Source: Polytrichum commune (taxonomy: Eukaryota; Streptophyta; Polytrichopsida; Polytrichales; Polytrichaceae). From it: a stretch of DNA of 64,000 bases. The first letter of the stretch is position 1. The number at the start of each line of letters is the position of its first letter. A model generated the notes under the pieces. It searched no databases. It was not told the DNA's origin and was given only the letters and a program-made list of their open reading frames with translations. The stretch covers positions 10,726,501 through 10,790,500 of the forward strand of contig OX485805.1 in NCBI GenBank assembly GCA_950295325.1, given 5' to 3'. Made by a program: the position numbers and the translations under genes. This document shows, piece by piece, positions 12,901 to 23,709 of the stretch.

Positions 12901-15900
12901 TTCTTAGAACCCCTCCTTAGATGGCTACAACAAGGCGATGATGGATACACCTTCGGAACATCTAAAGTAAAAATTACATCCGCAGCATATACAGATGACT
13001 TAGCAGCTATTGCTAACAAACTAAAATCATTACAAGTACAACTCAACAAATTAGACAAATTCTGCGAATGGAGAGGAATGGACCTCAATATACCCAAATG
13101 TGCAGTGACCGGATGCCCTAATAAATAAAAAATGAACCCTATAACATTCAAAGCCTTGATCCAATCTACTAATATAAATTATAGAAACCAGCCAATTCCA
13201 GTTTTAAATCAACACGAACCATACACTTATCTAGGAATAAACCTCGTACCTTCACTTAAATGGAAAACACAAATAAACACCACTACAGCAAAAATCATCA
13301 AACAATGTCAAGCCCTCGTAGCCTGCCCAGCCACCATGAAGCAAAAAATCAACATGGCAGACACAGTCATACGTGTTGGAATAGCCTACAGCTTTTACAC
13401 AGTACCATACTCTATTCCGGCCATCAAAAAACTCGACAAAAAGATTATAGCACTCCACAAAACAATATACGGACTACCGAAATGTACATCTAATATTGCT
13501 ATACAACTTCCACATGATCTATTCGGAATTGAAGCATTCTCACTATAAAATGCCTACCTGCGCTGTATTGGAGAACAACTACAAAACGCCCTTAATGACA
13601 AAGGTAGACATGGCAAAATCTATTATGGATTGACACAATTCATACTCGCTAAATTTGGAGGCTCCAAAGAAATAGCCCGCATTAAATACCATCACTGTGT
13701 TAGATCACCTATCACTAGAACGTTATTCCTACTCAAACATGAAGCTGGAGTCCACCTAAAAAGCACAATAGATACATTTCTAATAAACCCGTCCCCACTT
13801 GAAACCGCATGGTTGAAAGAAGCACAAAATCTACAAGGCCTAAATCCCAATACTTCACTTAAGCTATTACAAAAACTTCTACTGCATAATATAATAAAAT
13901 TATAACAAATAACCATGCCCAATGGTACCACCTTAATGAATCCAAACGACTTTAAAATATACTACTCCAACCCTACAAAATTCATAAAGAGTGCATTAAA
14001 CATCGCAAACCAACTATTTTGCCACCCTTCCTGTCACCAAAAATGTCCACTCCCATGCCCACACCACTACCCTCCACGAACCCTAAAAAATGAGTACACA
14101 ATAATCAACCACAACATCCTCCCTCAACATCCAACCCCCCCTATACACCCCCCGAACCCCCCGAACCCCCCGGTCTCCCACCTACCCCCACCTCCCAATA
14201 ATATGCTTAAAAACCCCCATCAATTCCCCATACATACAATACTTGACCACAAACAACGACAACTCACAGATTCTAATGGTATAAAAAGAAAAGACACATC
14301 ATATTTTTGCCAATGGATTACCCCAAATAATAACACATACAACAAATGGCGTACCCAAAGAGATTTATTCCCTTATTGTGACGCATATACTAGTCATCAC
14401 AACACCGAACTACTTACCCAATATTATACGAAAAGACAACACAAACACTTCTCTAACATCATCAATGCATACTTCTCCATAGAACAACAACGAGACACTA
14501 GATACGTTATCCCTGCCACAATTACCCCATTAGCACATATCTCCATCAATGAATGCAACCCAGAGAGTGATATCGAAACAAATACCAACACTATCCAAAC
14601 ACAATTCGACGTCGCTCACATATATGAAGACAACGGTCGGCACCTCATTACCATCCCAAAAACTAGATTACTGTGGCTATGGAAACAATACCATCAAGCT
14701 AAAGATACCCCACATAGTCTAGAACCACCTACCCAATCATTTGAAACAGAAATCGTGTGGCTATATCAAAGGTATAAATACCGTATTCCAAAAAACGACC
14801 CACTTAAACGTGCCCAATATATAATACCAACTCCAATACTAGATTTCCTAATAACATCATTCAAGATCAACCATTCATACTTCTCATCCCCAGTTACTTG
14901 TCCCACACAATTCACCCAATTCCACTCACCATTCAACAGGGATAGAATCTTTGGATCCTTAGGAAAAACGTTTGACCAAAAATGGAAGGGAATTAGTTAC
15001 GCCCACCCCCATAATGCAACAGACTTACAACAAGCCATCCATTGGGCCCGCATTGCGGCCAAAAATGATCCAAATACAATCACCATACTTATTTCAAAAG
15101 ATGCGGATTGGTAACAAAATTTTAACCCATACACTGGCCCATTCTTGGACACACACATCATTGCCCACTTCGCAGCAAACAACATCATATACGAAGAACC
15201 TACAATTCCCCCCGAACTTAATATCATGAGAAAAGAATTATCAACATTAAGAATATTCTGTATCCACCACCAAAACAATCACATCGGTACCCACGAACAA
15301 ATGAATCAACTTACCAACATAGCAAATAACCTCCAAATATTACAAATTCTCACACAAATTGCACCACCCACCCCCGTAAATACCGCCGTTAACTCTAGCA
15401 AAAAATGGGCTAAATCTAACTACCCAAGCACACCCGTAAATAATAACACACCTATTCCACAACTCCCAAATTACCAAACTAACTTACCACTAAAATTCCA
15501 CCCTCAATTCAGCTATTACACAGACGGCTCCTTTATGAAACCCAAAGAAATTAACCCTGGAGTATGGAGAAGAGAAAGAGCCGGCTATGGAATCTATAGC
15601 CCCAAAGGCCTTAACATCTCCAAAAGACTACATGGACACCAAAACATACTACGAGCAGAAATGATAGCAATACATGAAACACTAACAACCATTAATACAC
15701 TATATCCAAATGAACCCGCATACATATTTACCGACAGTCTAAATGTATTATACTTACTCAACACACAAATTAAACACCCCACACTTCACAATAGCCACCC
15801 CGACCAAATTACCCTCGCCACCATGGTGCAACTACTTCAAAACCGGACACAACCAACCACACTATACAAAGTTAGAGCACACGTCAACATTGACGGCAAT

Positions 15901-16289
15901 GAACAAGCAGACAAATTGGCAAAAGAAGGGCTAGAATTAGAACACATAATTGCCACTCACCCATATGAGTATGCCCATGCCACCCCATACTACTACCAAA
16001 AGGACGTTTGGGCCTCTATGACGGACGTTCCTAATAAAGGCCCCGTTCGATTCTTAGAAAAACAAATTATTAAATACGACAGGGAAACCAACTTGGAAAA
16101 CATGGCCACACAAACCCCCAACACTTACAAATGGACTGGAAATGCAGATATAGATAAAGAACTTTCTAACGAATTTTGGGACAACCCCGAAATCATGGAT
16201 AAACAAAAATCATGCCTCATCAAATTCCGAACAGGAACCTATATGGGCAATGCTCGAAAACAACTGTTTTTCGGTAGACAAACATATCC

Positions 16290-16930
16290 CTCTATTACAT
16301 GCCCCATTTGCACCTCATACGAACCGGACACGTGGTTACATGTACTACTTACGTGTAAACAACAACATATACATTCACTCCACGTCAAAAGACACAACAA
16401 AGCAGTATGGGAAATTAGGAAACTATTAATCTCATCTGAAAAATCTCGATGTTATATTCTCATGAACGCTGGCACCTTCAATAATACACCCCAGGAAAAC
16501 ACCGTTCCCAACTGGCTACTCCCTTGCACATGCGGTACACAAAGATGCCATTGTAACTCCAGATTTAGACCTGACATCCTCTGTGTTAGAGGATTACCAT
16601 ACCAAAATGACCCCCCCACAAACCTGGACCCCAACCTCACCATACAATTCATCGAATTTACATACTGTAATGATAGATTCTCTCCTGAAACACTCGAAGC
16701 AAAAAATAACAAATACAAACCATTAATCGATAGTATTGCTGCTAGAGGATGGAAAATTGACCCCCTTATTATAATCACCGCTGGCGCTAAAGCCACTACA
16801 CATATTCCCTCAATGAAATCACTCGAAAATAAATTTAAAATACCTATGCCTACCATTAAAAATACCTTTAAAAACATCAATACTATCACTATAAAATATG
16901 CTATGGCTATCCTCCTACACAAAAGAAGAA
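16290..16930 (+). other. Restriction-like endonuclease signature at the ORF2 C-terminus
   Basis: After the RNase H domain the protein shows CPIC, then HVLLTC (CX2C...HX4C knuckle), then KRHNKAV, matching the CCHC-RHN block that precedes the catalytic core in R2-type elements. It is followed by RPDILC, an Asp in NLDPN, IEFTY and KNNKYK in the order R/PD...D...E...K expected of a PD-(D/E)XK fold. An APE domain in the same polyprotein makes this a dual-endonuclease element. This copy keeps the putative catalytic residues here. Confidence 0.72.
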
Positions 16931-17040
16931 TAGAAAACCACCAACCACTGCCCCAAACACTAGACCCCCCATAGATAAAGCCATAAAACCTTAACAACTA
17001 AGCCACTCCACACCACCCACTAACAATGCACTTGAGACCT

Positions 17041-17289
17041 GGCGACCCAAATCATAATAACAACCCCCCCCCCCTAATTACAAACCATTTTGGTTCTTGT
17101 TACTAGTGACTGGTGACTATAGTGTCTACTCTCGAAAGGGAGGAGTAGATCTTTACCTCCATACCTTTGTCCTGTGGGCATTGGATTGGAGGAGGATCGA
17201 ACAGACACTCCATTCACGTCGGTCTCCTCCGGAGACCGAAGTTTTTTTCTCTCTCTCTCCCAGCTGTCTAACTTCTAAACCCAATGATG
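17041..17289. other. Retrotransposon 3' flank
   Basis: A run of C (17,068-17,081) and unremarkable mixed sequence. No gene or clear poly-A tail. The boundary between the retrotransposon and flanking DNA probably lies near here. Confidence 0.3.
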
Positions 17290-17625
17290 TATTTCCAGTA
17301 GCCTAACCTGACTAAATACTGTATTTCCAACAACCTACCCTCTAGCTAAATACTGTATTTCCAGCAACCTACCCTCTGACTAAATACTATATTTCCAGCA
17401 ACCTACCCTCTGACTAAACACTGTATTTCCATCAACTAAATACTGTATTTCCAACAACCTATCCTTTGACTAAACACTGTATTTCCAGCAGCATAACCCT
17501 GACTAAATACTGTATTTCCAGCAACCTACCCTCTGACTAAACACTGTATTTCCAGCAACTAAATATTGTATTTCCAACAACCTAAATATTATAGTTCCAG
17601 CAACTAAATACTGTATTTCCCAAAG
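17290..17625. repeat. Minisatellite, about 34 bp unit
   Basis: About nine or ten copies of a unit built from CTGACTAAATACTGTATTTCC and AGCAACCTACCCT. Some units are shortened to a core of ACTAAATACTGTATTTCCA. AATACTGTATT is itself near-palindromic. The last copies are the most degenerate. Confidence 0.85.
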
Positions 17626-17779
17626 CTCTAAGAGCTCAACTTCTTAGAGGAGAGAGAGCTTTAAATTCAACATGAATGTGGATGCTACAATTCTAAATGT
17701 CATGTTTCCAAACACTATAAATCTAAATATCATGAATCTAAATTCTATAAGTCACATACAACAAGCTAAGCTCTAAATG

Positions 17780-18362
17780 TCTCAACCAAAGACTACTCCT
17801 ACAAATGTCAAATTAACTTCGAGGTGAATTAGTCTCGGTTCTTCACCTTGAGACCTTGCACGCACATGTGCTCCGTTCTTGCTTCCCACACCCACACTTA
17901 TAACACGTGGGGTGCCAATGAGCACGAAGGAAAGAGGATGAGAGAGGGAAGAGTGAGGGTTTATATAGTGAGTTGAGAGGGAGTAGGTGAGCACCCCCAA
18001 GGCTCAAGATAAGCCTTTTGATCGTCTTTTGATCCTTTGTTACTTTGTAGGCTCTTATCCTATCCTCTAAGCCTTCAACTCTTAAACCAACAACTTAGGT
18101 CCTAATTCAAACATTTAAATCAAGGAGCTACCCTTGGTTCACCATACACTACGCTCACCTAACTAAGGAATTTTCTTCACATCCCTAAACTTTTAATCAA
18201 CTATTCCACTTGAGCCTAAGGTCTAAACATAACTTCATTCAAACTTCATTCAAACTTCACTCTTTTTATATTTTTGTGAATAATCATAAAACATAAAAAC
18301 ATAACTTCTAATGGTTTCGAAGAATTAAGAACACATGTGAGTACCATTTTGGGCTCACATTA
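17780..18362 (+). repeat. Dispersed repeat family R2, copy 1
   Basis: Aligns in order with 20,165-20,640. Shared blocks include GAGAGAGGGAAG, GTCCTAAT or GATCCTAAT plus CATTTAA and GGAGCT, then CTTTTTATATTTTTGTGAA with AATCATAA, and a shared end around CACATGTG, ACCATTTTGGGCTCACA. Both copies are in direct orientation about 2.3 kb apart. They could be ends of a decayed LTR-type element or independent insertions. No internal retroviral-like protein was recognised between them. Confidence 0.6.
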
Positions 18363-19189
18363 TGTCACAAAATCTCTTGATTGCTTGCTTAGACTTTAGC
18401 TTGTTGAATCTACCTCAAGTCTTGTGCTTGTGGTTCGTTTTTCTTCACAGTTTGGCCAATGGTCTTTGTGGTATTGGATTTGTTTTGAATTTTTCGGCTA
18501 CATTTTGAAGCCTTGAACTTGAATTGAATTTAGTTCAGGGTTGCTTTGACTTTGGTTTCTTTTGCATTCATTAATCTTACCCTTCTTGTTGATTGCTTTA
18601 GGCCTTGCACTTGAGGTTTTTTTTTTTAATTATGATCTTTAAGCTAATTTCCTTTATTTTGCATGAAATAAAGACAGTCACAAACAAGATCACTAAGAGG
18701 TCTTATCTTGCTTTAGCGACACACTTAGTTCATATCAATTTGGAAAATCATAATCCAATATTTATGAATATGATAGCATTTATGAGAGATCCATTGGTAT
18801 CTATCGTCTCGTCAATATCATGAGTATAATATTTGAAATTGGAAGTAAATTTTTTATAAAATACATCATTTTTGTGATATTCAAATTATGGTTATTGTTA
18901 TGTACATCGCATCTTGTGAGCCATCCAAATTGCTCATGGTTTTAATTAAGGCTTACTTTCTAGTTAGGAAATAAAGTTAACTCTTAGGAGTTAGATTAAT
19001 ATCAATTGGTTAGCATTGTTAGATAATGAGGTAATTCAAGAAGACATGGGACGACGTTGTGTGAATGAAGGCGGGTGTGGATGAAGGCATATGAAAAATA
19101 CATGAATGTAGAGGTAGTTTGCAGATCCTCTAATTAGCCATTCATGAACCAAATGCAAACGTTGGTGTCATGTGTATTTTGATGAACTA
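18363..19189. other. No gene recognised
   Basis: AT-rich sequence. The 72-codon open frame at 18,605-18,823 has no recognisable features and starts in a T-run. I see no repeat structure here. Confidence 0.3.
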
Positions 19190-19690
19190 TGTGACACCAC
19201 CCTTAAGCGTCCTAGTCCAGGTGATGGCTTTGAGAATCACATGTATCTCTTACAACCTTGAACCATGTGCAAGGCCATTTTCATGTTCAAAGGAACACAT
19301 ATTGTTTCACTCAGTGTACTTTATTAATGTTAGCCTCTTGGCTTGTGGTAGAATTGGCTTTCTCAAGAGTCCAACCCGCGGCTTAGCCATACATGCCCTT
19401 AAGGACACTCCCCTCACTCTTTTAATCTTCACTTTCTTTTTCTTGCCATTGCAAGAATCCTCCACATTCTCCATTAACTATGCACTTGATTTATGGTGAC
19501 TTGAGAGTGTGCAAGTGTTAAGAAACACTTTACTCCATAGTCAATGTTACATGCAATCACATGTGACTTCCACACACACATCGCCTATCCTATTGAGCTT
19601 AACACTTGTCTAGGAACTATTTTAATCTACAAATGGTCTAACACCCTTATGGCTAGTTTAGTGGCACCCTCTACTTAATCTTAGCCTTAG
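19190..19690 (+). repeat. Dispersed repeat family R1, copy 2
   Basis: Second copy of the repeat seen at 4,985-5,500, same orientation. Shared blocks include CCTAGTCCAGGTGATGG, GAATCACATGT, CGCGGCTTAGCCATACATG, CCTTAAGGACA and CAAGTGTTAAGAAACACT. The similarity is patchy, so the copies are old. The open frame at 19,170-19,499 spans the repeat and is not convincing as a gene. Confidence 0.6.
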
Positions 19691-19779
19691 CTTGCTAAAC
19701 CAGCCAACCGGCTAATTAACCTATCGGTCCAAATCCGGCCTATTTACCGGCAGTCCCTTGGTTAACCTGGAAGCAGCAA

Positions 19780-19985
19780 CTAAGTTTGGTGCAGCTCAGC
19801 TGCCCAGCAGTAACTAAGTTTGGTTCAGTTCGGCTGCCTAGCAGCAACTAAGTTGGTTCAGTCTCAGCTGCCCAGCAGCAACTAAGCTTGGTTCATTTCG
19901 GCTGCCCAGCAGCAACTAAGTTGGTGCAATCTCAGCTGCCCAGCATCAACTAAGTTGGGTGCAGTCTCAGCTCCCCAGCAGCCTA
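19780..19985. repeat. Minisatellite, about 36 bp unit
   Basis: About six copies of a unit containing CAGCTGCCCAGCAGCAACTA followed by AGTTTGGTTCAG or AGTTGGTGCAG. The CAGCTG hexamer is palindromic. Alternating units differ (GTTCGGCTGCC versus TCTCAGCTGCC), suggesting a two-unit higher-order repeat of about 72 bp. Confidence 0.85.
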
Positions 19986-20164
19986 ATACCACAGAGTTCC
20001 AATATCTGAACAGGCAACCCAGCTACTAGTTGCACCTTAATACAAACCCTCTCATCCACTAATCAAATGTTTTCTAGGTTCTTTTTCTTCTTTTTCTTTT
20101 CTTTGCTCCTAAGTCATGAACTAATCTAACACACTAATTTCACTAACTACTACCTAATCACCAC

Positions 20165-20640
20165 GTGCAATCTTAAGCTCTAAGAGTTCACTCACTTGGG
20201 AGTCATTGAGAGAGAGAAAAAAAATGAGAGAGGGAAGCCTTAATTAAGTAGCAAAGAGAGAGAGAGGTCATGAGGTAAGGATAGGGTGAGAGGATTAGCA
20301 CCTCCAATCACAACCCCTTAATCCCTTCCTCCTGAGTAGGGACTCATCCCATCCACAAAGCTCTTACATTCCTAAATCAACAAGGTGGATCCTAATGTGG
20401 GCATTTAACCCGCGGAGCTCACCTTGCCTAACCTTACTCCATACTCACCTAGTCAAGGCATCCCTTATTGAACTTAAACCTTGAAACAATCACACAACAC
20501 CACCTAATGTCTAAACTTAAATCCACACCACACTTCATTCTTTTTATATTTTTGTGAACAATCATAACACATCCAAGTCTAACTAAAATTGGTTTCAAAG
20601 AGTTAATCACCACATGTGGGCACCATTTTGGGCTCACAAA
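20165..20640 (+). repeat. Dispersed repeat family R2, copy 2
   Basis: Diverged direct copy of 17,780-18,362, sharing the GA-rich stretch, the block around GATCCTAATGTGGGCATTTAA, the TTTTTATATTTTTGTGAACA stretch and the same ending GCACCATTTTGGGCTCACA. A shared abrupt end in both copies suggests a real element boundary. Confidence 0.6.
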
Positions 20641-22690
20641 CTAGTGAATTCTATAGGATCTAGGAAATTTGATCTCATTCATTGTGGACTCAAATTTGTG
20701 CCTAGACCTTTACAATATGAAATTTCTCTACCTTCCAATAGAGGTTGGATTCTAATCCTTTGTGAGTCATGAAATTTTTTCTCAAGTTATTAAAACAAAT
20801 ATTACAAAATATTTGCAAGTGTGCTTGCAACTGATTTGTAATTGGAGTCACACTTGGCAAACAAATTGCTAAATGTATAATATGTACAAAATATGGTCAC
20901 CATCAACCATGCAACATAAAATTCTTAATATCAAACTTCTTAGTAGCAATTACATACATGCCATATTTAAGTAAATCTTGACATATTTTTAAAATTTGGA
21001 CTTTTTGGTTGCTTCAATTCTTATGGGTAGATCCATAGTTACGCTTCTGATATACTCAAATTTTATGTGAGATATGTGGATCTATAGTGAGTACTTGCAT
21101 GTTATGCTACTAACATATATTGGAAAATATCAAATATCAAATTCTTGATGTTAGATATATAAAAATAAATGTTCAATAGTAAAAACACGCTCAAACAAAT
21201 TGTTATTAAACTTTTATAATCAACAATGCACATTTTATCAAAGGATCTTACCAAACAATCCTATCGTAGGATCCTATATGCATGTTATAATTCTAGGATT
21301 GGCCCTAGTTTAGTTTAACTTACATATCAGATACATCTACGTTCTTCAGATTGTCAAGGTGTTATGCAAAGGAGTGCATTTGTGGGTTGAGTTCAAATGC
21401 ATGTGTGGGTTTTGTTTGCAAGGTGTAATAAGAGAAATGTGACAAAAAGGACTAAGATAGGGATTTAGGATAGAGGAGAAAGAATGACATTAAGAAGGTT
21501 GATATTACAAAGTTTAGAGTGTAATGGCCGGGGTTTCATGGCACTCGGGTAAAGTCATCCGATAACCAAAATCAGATGAGTCCAACAAGAGGCTTGGGTG
21601 GAGCTTAGTTTAATAAGCACCTTCGACTTGGCCCGCAAGACCCCTTGTCCCCTCTTCGTCATTAATATGAAGCACTTTTTATTCAGTAAATAGCAAATAG
21701 GTGGCAAGGGACCATGATGTGGCTTTAACTACTCTACGCTTCTTTTCTAACCTCCCACAAGTTGTCACCAAGACAATGATGTGACATTAAATTGTGGACA
21801 ATTTTAGCTCCATCAAAATTTGGATTGTTGGATCGATTCATGTGATGTCTCATCTATTTAGCAACAGGATTCATGATTTAGTAAGGTCCTTGCGATTATT
21901 GAAAGCTCGAAAGAAAAATTTCATTGTGACTTTGTTTTTGAACTTAGCAGGTTGAATATATTTTGGGTATATTATTGGCCAATTTCATTGTGACACGTGT
22001 TTTTGTTGCAAAAAATTGGTAACTATGAATGTTGCCATGTACTACTCAAATATAGCTGTCCACTACATATCGGAATTGAAGTGCACTGCATCAATTGGTG
22101 AAAATGCACTTGGCTCTGACAATGTGAGCATATGCGGGTCGCAGCCTCACTTGAATGAAACTTTGGACGTGATCAGGCAAGATGATGCATGGAGAGAGTT
22201 CATAATGACAAAAGCTTGTTGACTTGCTCATGGACATCATCCTGAGTAAATTATTTTCCATCATGTATGGCTTTTTAGGGGTGAAAACTTTCAATTGTCA
22301 AACCCCTACGTGCTCAAAGAGCTTGTAGTCAGTAGCCATGTTGTGCTTTCCAAACACTCCACAGTAGAATCAGATCAAGCACAAATAGCGGCAGCTCAGT
22401 AGCGGAATTTCCCGATCAAGGTTTTTTTTGGCGATGGAGCTGGAATTGCCCATGAGAGGGCCACACGCCTCATGAGAACATGCTGAAGTGCATGGCAGAG
22501 TTGAATTATCCCATGCAAAAGATATTGTGTGTTGTGGTGTAATTAAGAAAAGAAGCATTGCAGCACATCGTTCAATCAATGTCTGCCTCCAGCCACCATG
22601 ATCATAAAGGTGGAGGATGCGTAAAGTGGAGATGCAGGCAAGGTGACATGATTTATTTTGTTAATGGAGATGAAAGTTATGTGAACGGAT
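20641..22690. other. No gene recognised
   Basis: About 2 kb of AT-rich sequence without supported coding regions. It forms the upstream region of the small secreted-protein gene at 22.8 kb. Short frames at 22,016-22,222 and on the minus strand have no family features. Confidence 0.35.
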
Positions 22691-22706
22691 CCACCCAGAA
22701 GCAACG

Positions 22707-22714
22707 TATATAAG
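22707..22714 (+). promoter_or_regulatory. TATA box of the small secreted-protein gene
   Basis: TATATAAG lies about 100 bp upstream of the ATG at 22,816. This spacing would give a 5' UTR of about 75-80 nt, ordinary for plants. No other TATA-like site is as close to this ORF. Confidence 0.55.
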
Positions 22715-22815
22715 ATGTAGTGCTCTTGGAGTTCATCATCCATTGCAATCAGTTCTCCACAGCTCTCAAACTTGCCACCGCAGTTGCTTACTACTTCCAA
22801 CACTCACTCGATCCA

Positions 22816-23208
22816 ATGGCTTCCAGTGTCAAGCCTACTCTCATGTTCATGCTCCTTGTAGCCATGGCCATGGCCATGGCCGCCCAAGTGAGCGGTCACA
22901 ATGTGTCTTGCAAGAACGAGTATTGCAAGCCTATCACAGTGAACGGCATCACGATAGGTGTGAACGCCACCGTGATTGTCGTTGTTGACGATGTTCTCAA
23001 AACACTCACGTGCAAAGTGCCCACCTTATTGGGTGGTACGTCCACATACGTCGTCAATTGTCCATCGGCGGTGACCGCGATTGTACTTGTTGAAGTGAAT
23101 TTGTGTCTCGTAGTGAAGGTGGTTGGTAGCACCTTGGGTGCGTTGTTGAACATAATCCTCGGCATCCTTGGATGTCTTAAAGTCAGCCTTCCACTGTGTT
23201 TATTATAA
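22816..23208 (+). CDS. Small secreted cysteine-containing protein, 130 aa
   Basis: Start chosen at ATG 22,816, because translation from it gives a textbook signal peptide: MASSVKPT followed by a hydrophobic run LMFMLLVAMAMAMAA and a likely cleavage after QVSG or AQVSG. The upstream in-frame ATG at 22,720 would bury this signal inside the protein. The mature part is about 105 aa and rich in Val, Leu and Ile. It has about seven Cys (SCKNEYC, LTC, VNC, NLC, LGC, PLC) and two possible N-glycosylation sites (NVSC, NATV). The tail is hydrophobic, ending LGCLKVSLPLCLL. No intron is needed. I do not recognise the family. It could be a hydrophobic cell-wall or surface protein comparable in character to plant lipid-transfer or hydrophobic-seed proteins, but the cysteine spacing does not match the eight-cysteine motif. 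Most likely the only ordinary host gene here. Confidence 0.7.
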   Translation: MASSVKPTLMFMLLVAMAMAMAAQVSGHNVSCKNEYCKPITVNGITIGVNATVIVVVDDVLKTLTCKVPTLLGGTSTYVVNCPSAVTAIVLVEVNLCLVVKVVGSTLGALLNIILGILGCLKVSLPLCLL

Positions 23209-23663
23209 ACGTCTTCCACAAACTAATCCTCAGGTTATCTTCATGTACAACTCTTCATTTTGACTCCTCTTAGTGTTCCACTAGAATTGTTGTCCTTCTT
23301 TCACTCGCGATCACAAGTCCAAAGCTTACATTTGGTTTGTCAACAAGTATGATCAAATTTGTCTCTAGAAGCACAATGATGTTTTGAAATGTGGTGTGCA
23401 ACATCTTTGTGCGGTCATGGAGGTGGTGGTTATCCCATCCTAGTGTAGGTTGCACAATACAACGTAGGTTAGGAATGACAATCACGGCAACTACATTATG
23501 ATTTCTTTACGGTGTGGTTTTTGTGTTTACAGGTGTCACCAACTCCAATGTTGGTCTTGAAAGGGGTGCTAAATATTTCTCCTCCACTTGACCGCTTGAG
23601 GATTGCAATCTCTAGAGAGAGAGAGCTGAAGTGCAATCATCCACATCATGTGGCCAACCTTCC

Positions 23664-23709
<46 letters not shown>

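Larger units (their letters stand above)
9342..16974 (+). pseudogene. Retrotransposon ORF2: 2A motif, APE endonuclease, reverse transcriptase, RNase H, RLE-like C-terminus; inactivated
   Basis: Frame 3 is open for 784 aa from ATG 9342 to 11,696. The sense then moves to frame 1 between about 11,600 and 11,660. From there to 16,974 it is interrupted only by stops at 12,346, 12,397, 13,126, 13,546, 13,903 and 15,112. Domain order: low-complexity N-terminus; 2A-like motif (9903-9944); APE endonuclease from MITWNASSLN near 10,594, with INIQETKL, CGDFNRD and NSDHYPV; reverse transcriptase with YIGFKNAFGS (normally xDxxxAF, so the Asp codon at 12,685 is now Gly) and AYTDDLA (12,988-12,999); Pro-rich linker near 14,150; RNase H with YTDGS, RAEM, FTDSLN and GNEQAD; then CPIC...HVLLTC, KRHNKAV, RPDIL, FIEFTY and KNNKYK. 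Several missense and nonsense changes show this copy is dead. Confidence 0.9.
5530..17040 (+). mobile_element. Two-ORF non-LTR retrotransposon with 2A-like motif and dual-endonuclease signature
   Basis: The element consists of a long leader, a broken ORF1 (6930-8796), a palindrome-rich spacer (8797-9260) and a broken ORF2 (9342-16974). The sense strand is strikingly A/C-rich across the spacer and ORF2. Neither boundary is certain. I place the 5' limit after the R1 repeat, and the 3' limit near a C-run and non-coding sequence at about 17,040. No target duplication or poly-A tail was recognised. At roughly 10-11.5 kb it is large for a LINE. The combination of APE-type and restriction-like endonuclease signatures matches the Dualen/RandI type of organisation. 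Confidence 0.75.

Noticed and set aside
12346-15114. Alternative genetic code with TAA read as Gln
   Set aside because: A TGA stop, a frameshift and a lost catalytic Asp occur in the same ORF, and the inner gene A is open under the standard code and ends in a normal stop.
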